The notes under the pieces were generated by a model. It was not told the origin of the DNA, searched no databases, and worked only from the letters and a program-made list of their open reading frames with translations. A stretch of 5,843 nucleotides of DNA from Candidatus Omnitrophota bacterium (GTDB lineage Bacteria; Omnitrophota; Gorgyraeia; Zapsychrales; JANLHA01), in assembly GCA_024653845.1 (NCBI GenBank), contig JANLHA010000011.1, forward strand, positions 1 through 5,843, in the 5' to 3' direction. A program made the position numbers and the translations under genes. Positions within the stretch are counted from its first letter, which is position 1; every line of letters starts with the position of its first letter. Of this stretch, positions 1 through 5,332 are shown piece by piece.

Positions 1-723
1 ATCTTCAATGACAACCAATCGATCCGTATCAGGAATAAAACTAAAAAGCGCATTTAAAAGGGTTGTTTTACCGACCCCCGGCCCACCCGCAATGATGATG
101 TTTGCCGGACGAATTGACATGCCCTCAATATAAAGCCAAAGCTGTGCCGCCACCTCATAAGACAATGTTCCACGCTTGATCAAATCCAAAATGCTCAACG
201 GAGACATCTTGGCTTTGGTAATGGTCAATTGCGGCCCAAACGGAGATTTCACAATGTTGACCCGCCCCTCCAGATTGGGCAGTTCAAGATTCATGATCTT
301 TTCCAAAGTTTTTCGACCTGAAAATAAAACCAATTTATTAATAAAAAGTCTTAATTCCTGACGGGATTCAAAACGTTTTCCCGTCGAGACAAGGCCCTGC
401 TGGGCATGGTGAATATAAATAGGATTCAAAGCGTTAATGATGATGTCTTCAACATCAAGGTCTCCTAGAAAATCATGAATAGGTCCGTAGGAGAGAAACT
501 GCTCAACAAATTTTGTGCGCTGATCAATGTCACTCAAATCTTCCATTTCGCGCTTATACCGGCCTCGGTCGTCTTCACGAAAAATTGCAGTCAATTCTTT
601 TTCAATGATCTTGCGTTTTTCTTCAAGATCTTGCATCAAACGGAATTTACCGTATAAGCGATCCACAAGATCAAATTCGAGTTCCATTCTTCGTACTTCC
701 ACAGACTGTCCTTTCTTATCCAT
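1..723 (-). CDS. CpaF-family secretion/pilus assembly ATPase, N-terminal 241 residues (C-terminus cut by window edge)
   Basis: This is the N-terminal half of a CpaF/TadA-type member of the type II/IV secretion ATPase family. Such proteins form cytoplasmic hexamers that use ATP to drive pilus assembly or secretion. An N-terminal charged, helical stretch (about residues 10-75) is followed by the N-domain; residues 86-104, LGDLDVEDIIINALNPIYI, match the family pattern in which a predicted 'not-yet-ATPase' segment precedes the core. The segment GRVNIVKSPFGPQLTITK (about 153-170) corresponds to the family's GSRVN...P...LTIRK region, with Thr in place of the usual Arg. Walker A is GGPGVGKT at residues 213-220. 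The visible protein ends at VVIED, the start of the Asp box, so the catalytic C-domain is mostly missing. ATG at 721-723 has no good Shine-Dalgarno. A second ATG at 685-687 (residue 13) has GGAAG 8 nt upstream and could be the true start. No neighbouring tad/pil gene is visible, so the system is unknown. Confidence 0.88.
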   Translation of the reverse strand, partial: MDKKGQSVEVRRMELEFDLVDRLYGKFRLMQDLEEKRKIIEKELTAIFREDDRGRYKREMEDLSDIDQRTKFVEQFLSYGPIHDFLGDLDVEDIIINALNPIYIHHAQQGLVSTGKRFESRQELRLFINKLVLFSGRKTLEKIMNLELPNLEGRVNIVKSPFGPQLTITKAKMSPLSILDLIKRGTLSYEVAAQLWLYIEGMSIRPANIIIAGGPGVGKTTLLNALFSFIPDTDRLVVIED

Positions 724-741
724 ATCTAAAATACTAATTTT

Positions 742-769
742 ATTTTAACAATGTCGTTGTGAGTGTAAA
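742..769 (-). promoter_or_regulatory. Candidate sigma70-type promoter for the CpaF-like gene
   Basis: On the minus strand TTTACA (764-769) and TAAAAT (742-747) each match the -35 and -10 consensus at 5 of 6 positions, with a 16-bp spacer. The predicted start would fall near 735. That leaves a leader of only about 12 nt to the first ATG, or about 48 nt to the second ATG at 685-687. The region is AT-rich, so a chance match is quite possible. The 63-bp gap after the protease stop codon leaves room for an independent promoter, but readthrough from the protease gene is equally compatible with the sequence. Confidence 0.3.
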
Positions 770-786
770 TGACTTTTCCTTCTTTC

Positions 787-3456
787 TCAGGGCAAGGTGG
801 TATCTTTCTTTTTTTGTGGCATGGAGACAACAATCGCAGCTTGATGAATGCTCAAGTATTCTTGAGCTAACCTTTGGACATCATCAACTGTGACATGATC
901 AATTTCTTCTGCGTATTTTTCAAAACGATTGTAACCAAAACCATACAGCTCATCTAACGCGGTCATGAAACCCAAAGCGGCATTGGTCTCCAACTCCATT
1001 TGAAAAGTTCCCTTAAGATACATTTGTGTTTCCTGAAGTTCTTTGGGGGTGATTGGACGCTGCTGAAGATCCGCAATCAAAGCCTTAAGCGTTTCTTCCA
1101 CTTGCGTGGCTAGCTCCGGAGTCGTGGCCACAAAAAAATAAATCATCCCTTTATCGAGGCTCGCCATCCAATTGCCTCCTAATGTGTAAGCCTGGCCAAA
1201 TTGCTCTCGGATACGATTAAAAATTCGACCATTGAATGACGATCCTAAAATGGAAGATAAAACTTCAAAACCATAATAATCAGGATGAGAAAGTTCAACC
1301 GCGTGAAACCCCATCATGACCATGGCCTGCTCTTTATTCATCTGAACAACTTTACGCCGAGTTCTTTTCGGGGGCGATTCTTGATAAGTCTTCAATTGCA
1401 CTTGTTGTGTCGGCAAATCTGCCAACTTTTCTTTAAATAATGCCATCACATCTTGGGGGTTAAAATCGCCAAAAACAGAAATCACCATATTTTCTGAACT
1501 CAACAATTCTTGATAAAAATTTTTAATATCCTCGCGAGTGATTCCGTCAATTGATTCTGTGGTCCCTAAAGGCTCCAACCGAAGAGGATGCGTCTGGAAA
1601 AGGAGCTTTCTCAATTCTTTTCCCGTCGAGTAATGCAGGTCATCTTGAAGGGCAATGATTGCGGTCTTTTCTTGGTCTTTTTCCAAAATCAATTCCGATT
1701 CCTCAAAGGTGGGATTTTTGATCAAATCTGATAAAAGATCAATCCCAAAAGGTAAATCCTGCGACAGGAGATTCAAACTGATCCCAAAACTATTTCTTCC
1801 AGAAAATCCATTCAGTTGAGCTCCACGAGACTCAACACTTTCAACAATTTCGTGAGCTTTACGGCTCGTTGTTCCTTTGACCCAAAGCCGGGATGTCAAT
1901 TGGGAAAGGCCATTCTTTTCTTCAGATTCTTGACGAGTCCCCCCTTGCAAAGCCACATGAATAGACACCAGGGGAATCGCATGATTTTCTCTTAAAAGAA
2001 GTGTTAAACCATTTTCTAAAATAATCTTTTGAATTTTCTTAATCACAGGTGCTGCCGGGGCTTGCGAAACAGTTTTATCTTCACGCTGTGGCCTTAAAAT
2101 CACAAGACTCATTTTATTTTCTGCCAGATATTGCTGAGCAACCCGTCGGACATCATCACTCTTCACTTTACGAATACTGTCGAGATACTTCTTAGAAAAA
2201 TCACAATCCCCAAAAATCATTTCATCCATTGCCGATCGAGAAGCCACCTGGCCAGTGGTTTGATACCCTTGAATATACTGACTGATGAGTTGACGCTTGA
2301 CTTTATCTAGCTCCTGCCCCGCAACTCCTTCCTGGACAATTCGCCGGATTTCTAGACGAATGGCATTCAACGCTTTTGTTTTTTTCTCTGCATCATCGTC
2401 TAGGACCATCTCAATACTAAACACGCCAGAATCGATGGGGGTAAAATTCCAAGCTGAAATGGATCGCACATATCGTTTCTTTTTAAAAAGCTCTTTGTAA
2501 AGTCGTGAACTTTCACCTTGGCCAAGAATCATGGCAAAAATATCCAAAGCAAACATGTCTGAATGACGAGCGCTGACCCCTTGGAAATTCAAAGAGATTC
2601 GTGTCAAATCCGTTGGATATTGCTCTTCATATTGTCGAGTCAAGACCTGCGACAACTCTTCAGGGACATTTCGCGGAGGGTAGGATTGGCGCTGAAAATT
2701 TTTAAAAACCTCTTCGATTCGAGGAAGAATTTCTTTCGCCTGAACATTCCCCGCGATACTCAAAATAATGTTATTAGGAATATAGTGCGTCTGGTAATAC
2801 TCTAAAAAGTCTTCTCGCTTTAACTTCCGAAAGAGGTCCTCATACCCGATAACAGGGATCCCGTAAGGATGTTGTTGAAAGACTGTTTTAAAAATCAATT
2901 CATTAAGATATGAATCCGGCCAATCCCTGCGCAGCTTCATTTCGCTATAAACAACTTCTCTTTCTTTCTGAATTTCTTCCACATCAAAACTAGAATTCAT
3001 CAACATATCAGCCGAGATATTTAAAGCTTTATCAAAAGCCTCAACGGGCAAGGTAATGGTATAAATCGTGTAGTCGTGAGCCGTGGAAGCATTAATCGTG
3101 CCTCCAAGCCCTTGGATCTCCTGAGAAATGGCACCGACAGGACGATTTTGAGTTCCTTTAAATAACATGTGTTCAAGAAAATGCGAAACTCCGGAACCCA
3201 GAAATTTCCCTTCTGTGGCAGATCCCGTCTTGACCAAACTGTAAACAGAAACGACGGGACTCGACGGCATCTCGGTGATCAATACCGTAAGACCATTCTT
3301 GAGAACATATCGTGACGTTTGCAGAGAAATTTCAGGGGAAGATGAGTTTGCCGAATCTTGAGAAAAAGCCGTGTTCGACAAAAAAGAAATCAGAAAATAA
3401 GAAACAAAAAAAATCTTACGACAGAAAAATTGGGATGAGAAGGCATTATTGTTCAT
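787..3456 (-). CDS. Secreted double-module M16 (pitrilysin/insulinase-type) zinc metallopeptidase
   Basis: The product is an 889-residue exported zinc protease with two M16 modules in one chain. Starting at ATG 3454-3456, residues 1-32 form a classical signal peptide: Arg13-Lys14, a hydrophobic core IFFVSYFLISFL, and likely cleavage after TAFS. The first module (about 48-450) carries the inverted zinc motif HFLEH at 92-96 (His92, Glu95, His96). The third ligand Glu172 lies 76 residues on, in EREVVYSEM. The second module (about 476-870) has QLTSR at 519-523 in the equivalent place and is therefore non-catalytic. Its C-terminal lobe has the substrate-side motif with Arg744 and Tyr757 (GRIFNRIREQFGQAY). 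This active/inactive pairing is typical of M16 proteins, which degrade unfolded peptides in a clam-shell chamber. The frame opens further upstream (TTG 3511-3513; ATGs at 3502-3504 and 3493-3495), but those starts bury the signal peptide. The chosen start has AGG 7 nt upstream and overlaps the preceding gene by 11 nt. Periplasmic or surface location is inferred. Confidence 0.95.
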   Translation of the reverse strand: MNNNAFSSQFFCRKIFFVSYFLISFLSNTAFSQDSANSSSPEISLQTSRYVLKNGLTVLITEMPSSPVVSVYSLVKTGSATEGKFLGSGVSHFLEHMLFKGTQNRPVGAISQEIQGLGGTINASTAHDYTIYTITLPVEAFDKALNISADMLMNSSFDVEEIQKEREVVYSEMKLRRDWPDSYLNELIFKTVFQQHPYGIPVIGYEDLFRKLKREDFLEYYQTHYIPNNIILSIAGNVQAKEILPRIEEVFKNFQRQSYPPRNVPEELSQVLTRQYEEQYPTDLTRISLNFQGVSARHSDMFALDIFAMILGQGESSRLYKELFKKKRYVRSISAWNFTPIDSGVFSIEMVLDDDAEKKTKALNAIRLEIRRIVQEGVAGQELDKVKRQLISQYIQGYQTTGQVASRSAMDEMIFGDCDFSKKYLDSIRKVKSDDVRRVAQQYLAENKMSLVILRPQREDKTVSQAPAAPVIKKIQKIILENGLTLLLRENHAIPLVSIHVALQGGTRQESEEKNGLSQLTSRLWVKGTTSRKAHEIVESVESRGAQLNGFSGRNSFGISLNLLSQDLPFGIDLLSDLIKNPTFEESELILEKDQEKTAIIALQDDLHYSTGKELRKLLFQTHPLRLEPLGTTESIDGITREDIKNFYQELLSSENMVISVFGDFNPQDVMALFKEKLADLPTQQVQLKTYQESPPKRTRRKVVQMNKEQAMVMMGFHAVELSHPDYYGFEVLSSILGSSFNGRIFNRIREQFGQAYTLGGNWMASLDKGMIYFFVATTPELATQVEETLKALIADLQQRPITPKELQETQMYLKGTFQMELETNAALGFMTALDELYGFGYNRFEKYAEEIDHVTVDDVQRLAQEYLSIHQAAIVVSMPQKKKDTTLP

Positions 3457-3982
3457 GTTTGCGCCTATATTCGTCGAGAAGTCGACGGATATCATGATTC
3501 GCATTTTTGACAATTTGAGAACAGATATAAATCAAGAGTGAAAACTGCCAACAATCTTCGGGGCCAGCAATCAATCCCGTCAATACATCCTCAGATTGTT
3601 GTTGTTGCTCGGAGTAATATCGAATCGCCTTATCCAAACCACCTTCAAAGACATCCAACGCGTAAGTTTGATTATTATAGCGTAAAGATGGGAAATGCAC
3701 ACCGCGAACTAATAAAAAATTAATGAAAGCGTCTTGGTCCGTTTTATTCTGCTCATCAAATTCAAAGCCTTGAAATTGAGGAAGATTCGGCGGCAGAATC
3801 AAAGACGGTCGCTCTAGAATCACTTCCCCTTTTCGTACGACGGTATCTCCATGATTGATCGATGATTCCGCAAGCAAAATATATGGGACTGGAGTTTCCT
3901 GAAAAGTTTTGAGCAACTGAACACGGGAGCGGACAATTTCTGTTTGCTTTAAAGCTCTCTCCCAAGCTTTTTGAATGTCCAT
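3446..3982 (-). CDS. Uncharacterised 178-residue protein, translationally coupled to the M16 peptidase
   Basis: I do not recognise this family. The protein is acidic-to-neutral and apparently soluble, with no signal peptide. It opens with a predicted helix (MDIQKAWERALKQTEIVRSR), then a beta-rich middle (about 33-75) with PYILLAES, GDTVVRKGEVILERPS and a Pro-rich LILPPNLPQFQGFEF turn. A mixed region follows with FINFLLVRGVHFPSLRYNN (87-105) and a QQQQ run (126-129). The C-terminal segment has CWQFSLLIYICSQIV (144-158), then a charged helix ending in LLDEYRRKHEQ. The hydrophobic C-terminal stretch is short and looks like a buried helix more than a membrane anchor. The ATG is preceded by AAAGG with 8 nt spacing, which supports this start. 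The stop codon lies 11 nt inside the M16 peptidase gene, so the two are very likely cotranscribed and coupled. That suggests a related job, for example in handling the same substrate, but nothing in the sequence states a function. Confidence 0.85.
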   Translation of the reverse strand: MDIQKAWERALKQTEIVRSRVQLLKTFQETPVPYILLAESSINHGDTVVRKGEVILERPSLILPPNLPQFQGFEFDEQNKTDQDAFINFLLVRGVHFPSLRYNNQTYALDVFEGGLDKAIRYYSEQQQQSEDVLTGLIAGPEDCWQFSLLIYICSQIVKNANHDIRRLLDEYRRKHEQ

Positions 3983-3990
3983 AGATTTGA

Positions 3991-3995
3991 CCTTT
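3991..3995 (-). promoter_or_regulatory. Ribosome binding site of the 178-residue protein
   Basis: AAAGG on the minus strand sits 8 nt before the ATG at 3980-3982. It is the only purine-rich Shine-Dalgarno-like stretch near this start and fixes the beginning of the probable two-gene unit with the M16 peptidase. Confidence 0.6.
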
Positions 3996-4036
3996 ACGAA
4001 TTGAGGTGGGAATAATTAACGATCATACGGAAATGG

Positions 4037-4058
4037 CGGAGAGGTAGGGATTCCCCTG
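4037..4058 (-). repeat. Degenerate copy of the tRNA-Ser T-arm and 3' acceptor strand (putative att-site remnant)
   Basis: Read on the minus strand, this 22-nt stretch matches the last 25 nt of the intact tRNA-Ser (5094-5118), in the same orientation. The aligned bases agree at 21 of 22 positions, with one G-to-A change and one 3-nt gap that removes TTC of the T-loop. Similarity stops exactly at the discriminator base on one side and at the start of the T-stem on the other. A copy of only the 3' end of a tRNA gene is the usual trace of site-specific integration by tyrosine recombinases. It lies between the methyltransferase stop and the start of the 178-residue gene. The alternative is a decayed second tRNA-Ser gene, but no further tRNA sequence is recognisable around it. 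Confidence 0.65.
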
Positions 4059-4116
4059 TTTTCTCCAATTCTAAAATATAGTAAATGGGTAATCGAACCT
4101 TGTTGTGCAAAACAGG

Positions 4117-5010
4117 TCATTCAGCGCCTCTATCCAAAATAGCGTTGGGATGCCCCTTCCTGTGCATATATTTATAACGAATAGGTTGATAATGGTTTTC
4201 GGAAGTAAACGGAGCAAAAAAATGATCAGCCAATAGGTCATTCCGAACAAAGAAAGCATTTGCGCCTAAACAGTCACACCCAACAAGACTATATCCAAGC
4301 CGATTACCAAGTATTTCAAAAGCCTTCAAGCTAGCACCAAAATTTTGCGTACCATCCCACATTTTCGCGGGAACATACGCAACTTTCCAATCAATATCAG
4401 GTGGAATAGCGGCATTATATTCTACCGTTACAACCCTCGGCTTAAATTCACGAAGAGCTTCCCAAATATAATAAGTATTCTGATCAACGTCTATGGAAAG
4501 TAAATCGATGTCCTCAGGAACTTTGAGCTGTGAAAAAATATTCGAAATATTATCTTTGGCAACAAAAGCCTTTTGGAATTTTATACATCCATTTTGAAGG
4601 TCCCCACGCACACGCATTGTATCCAAAAATGAATCATTACCATCAATCCAAAACCCTTTCCAACCCTGAGCAAGAAGAAAAGCCGTGTTGTTTTCTGTAC
4701 CGTCCCCAATTCCTATTTCGACAAAAGTACGATTCAAAACTTTTATTCTTCGAAAAATCTCGTGAATGATTCCATCTTCATAACTTTGTGAATTTACTTG
4801 GAACCCATACTGATACAATACGCGAGGGTCTAAATTACGGGAATTACGCTCTAATTCTTGATTAAAGTAATGTATTGCTTGCAATTTCTGGATATCCTGC
4901 AATGTGCGCTGGATATCCAGAAATGTGCGGTTGCCGATAACACGTTCACGCCATAGTGGAACGTATTTAGAAATTCCATAAACGGCTTTACGGATTTTAT
5001 CTTTGAGCAT
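4117..5010 (-). CDS. FkbM-like class I SAM-dependent methyltransferase (297 residues)
   Basis: The product has a Rossmann-type methyltransferase core. The SAM-binding motif I is FVEIGIGDGTENN (about residues 96-108). A following acidic strand WIDGN (121-125) would hold the ribose-binding Asp123. Motif DLLSIDVDQNTYYIWEAL (169-186, Asp174 and Asp176) and TVEYN (195-199) resemble the FkbM group, many of which O-methylate sugars in surface polysaccharides. The C-terminal stretch LGYSLVGCDCLGANAFFVRNDLL (239-261) also fits that group. An N-terminal helical region of about 90 residues precedes the fold; its role is unclear. The frame is open back to 5175, but that extension translates the tRNA-Ser gene and is not real. 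ATG 5008-5010 has GGGGAG 5 nt upstream. No glycosyltransferase or polysaccharide gene is adjacent, so the substrate is unknown. The gene lies between a tRNA-Ser and a copy of its 3' end, suggesting acquisition by transfer. Confidence 0.8.
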   Translation of the reverse strand: MLKDKIRKAVYGISKYVPLWRERVIGNRTFLDIQRTLQDIQKLQAIHYFNQELERNSRNLDPRVLYQYGFQVNSQSYEDGIIHEIFRRIKVLNRTFVEIGIGDGTENNTAFLLAQGWKGFWIDGNDSFLDTMRVRGDLQNGCIKFQKAFVAKDNISNIFSQLKVPEDIDLLSIDVDQNTYYIWEALREFKPRVVTVEYNAAIPPDIDWKVAYVPAKMWDGTQNFGASLKAFEILGNRLGYSLVGCDCLGANAFFVRNDLLADHFFAPFTSENHYQPIRYKYMHRKGHPNAILDRGAE

Positions 5011-5015
5011 TATCT

Positions 5016-5021
5016 CTCCCC
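5016..5021 (-). promoter_or_regulatory. Ribosome binding site that fixes the methyltransferase start
   Basis: GGGGAG on the minus strand lies 5 nt before ATG 5008-5010. It is the strongest Shine-Dalgarno match in the open frame and shows that the 55-codon extension into the tRNA gene is not translated. It is part of an inverted tRNA-like fragment (5016-5033). Confidence 0.65.
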
Positions 5022-5033
5022 AGTTCGAATCCC
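5016..5033 (+). repeat. Inverted tRNA-Ser-like fragment (variable arm end plus T-arm)
   Basis: On the plus strand this 18-nt stretch matches the minus-strand tRNA-Ser segment 5104-5121 at 15 of 18 positions, including a perfect 11-nt run (5023-5033) around TTCGAA. It is therefore an inverted partial copy about 70 bp beyond the tRNA 3' end. The stem cannot form, so it is not itself a tRNA. Part of the match is the TTCGAA palindrome, which would match in either orientation, so chance is a real alternative. Confidence 0.35.
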
Positions 5034-5081
5034 CGACAACTCGAGCCAAGAACGAATCCAGCTTCTCGTTGGATGGTTCAC

Positions 5082-5093
5082 AAAAAAATAAAA
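5082..5093 (-). terminator. T-rich tract directly after tRNA-Ser, possible transcription stop
   Basis: The minus strand reads eleven T in twelve bases immediately after the discriminator base of the tRNA. Together with the preceding base-paired T-arm and acceptor it could release RNA polymerase, but there is no separate terminator hairpin. If it does not terminate, the tRNA transcript would run into the methyltransferase, for which I see no good promoter of its own. Confidence 0.3.
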
Positions 5094-5181
5094 CGGAGAG
5101 GCAGGGATTCGAACCCTGGAGTAGCTTTGGGCCACCACACGCCTTCCAAGCGTGCGCCTTCAACCGCTCGGCCACCTCTCC
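5094..5181 (-). tRNA. tRNA-Ser, anticodon GGA
   Basis: This is a complete 88-nt class II tRNA. Acceptor strands GGAGAGG and CCTCTCC pair perfectly, with discriminator G73. The D-arm region is GCCGAGCGGTTGAAGGC. The anticodon stem CACGC/GCGTG closes the loop TTGGAAG, giving anticodon GGA at 5145-5147, which reads UCC and UCU serine codons. The long variable arm typical of tRNA-Ser folds as GTGGC/GCTAC. The T-arm is CAGGG-TTCGAAT-CCCTG. The 3' CCA is not encoded and must be added by nucleotidyltransferase. No well-spaced -35/-10 pair stands out upstream; GATAAT on the minus strand about 25 bp before the gene is a possible -10. The 3' end has a degenerate copy at 4037-4058. Confidence 0.98.
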
Positions 5182-5332
5182 TTACAAAAAAATTACAAGA
5201 ATTATCTTCAGAGAAAGGAGAAGTGTTCTGTCGATTTCCTCAGATCCTTCCAGATGAATCGACCCACCTCTCTTACTAACAATCTATCCAAACAACAGCG
5301 CCCATCCTAGCATCGAATTCTTCCACCGTCAA
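5182..5332 (-). other. Intergenic leader between the dehydrogenase stop and tRNA-Ser
   Basis: This 151-bp spacer carries no gene. It should contain the tRNA promoter, although no strong consensus pair is visible. It holds a 13-nt sequence (5264-5276) that copies the tRNA 5' end with its immediate upstream flank. It also holds a 7-bp inverted repeat GTCGATT/AATCGAC (5230-5236 and 5257-5263) with a 20-nt loop and no T tract. Just after the dehydrogenase stop a 10-bp sequence from the gene's last codons recurs (5321-5330). Confidence 0.5.
5264..5276 (-). repeat. tRNA-Ser 5'-end-like fragment upstream of the intact tRNA
   Basis: On the minus strand, GTAAGAGAGGTGG matches the tRNA start plus four upstream flanking bases (5172-5185) at 13 of 14 positions, allowing one single-base gap. 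It sits about 91 bp upstream, close to one tRNA length. It may be the stump of a former tandem tRNA-Ser copy or the debris of recombination. The match is short and purine-rich, so coincidence cannot be excluded. Confidence 0.35.

Larger units (their letters stand above)
4037..5118. mobile_element. Possible decayed tRNA-Ser-associated insert carrying the methyltransferase
   Basis: The interval is bounded on one side by the intact tRNA-Ser 3' end and on the other by its degenerate direct copy, about 1.06 kb apart. The methyltransferase is the only gene between them. This is the geometry expected of an element integrated into the 3' end of a tRNA gene. No integrase, excisionase or other mobility gene is present, so at best it is a remnant that lost its machinery, or a non-autonomous insert. 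The methyltransferase shows no base composition clearly different from its neighbours by eye. The call rests entirely on the repeat pair. Confidence 0.35.

Noticed and set aside
176..748. Plus-strand short open frames across the CpaF-like gene
   Set aside because: They lie opposite a clearly conserved ATPase coding frame and show no recognisable protein features.
724..786. Possible terminator between the protease and the CpaF-like gene (ACAA...TTGT palindrome near 749-761)
   Set aside because: The stem is only about 4 bp and no run of T follows, so it does not resemble an intrinsic terminator.
2297..2805. Plus-strand open frames opposite the M16 peptidase
   Set aside because: They are antisense to a well-supported M16 domain and have no motif or ribosome binding site of note.
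3457..3513. Longer protease start at TTG 3511-3513, or the ATGs at 3502-3504 and 3493-3495
   Set aside because: These starts place the signal peptide well inside the protein and enlarge the overlap with the upstream gene without a better ribosome binding site.
4071..4259. Minus-strand 62-codon frame with hydrophobic residues overlapping the methyltransferase C-terminus
   Set aside because: It lies in another frame of the methyltransferase gene; the hydrophobicity looks like a by-product of that coding sequence and no ribosome binding site was evident.
5011..5175. N-terminal 55-codon extension of the methyltransferase open frame
   Set aside because: It begins inside tRNA-Ser and its first codons are simply the tRNA sequence translated. 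A good ribosome binding site and ATG occur at 5010.
5230..5263. Inverted repeat GTCGATT/AATCGAC as a terminator for the dehydrogenase
   Set aside because: The stem is 7 bp with a 20-nt loop and is followed by mixed sequence on the minus strand, not a T tract. A protein-binding site or chance is as likely.
5003..5279. Plus-strand frames across tRNA-Ser and its flanks
   Set aside because: They translate the antisense of a structured tRNA gene, a common artefact.
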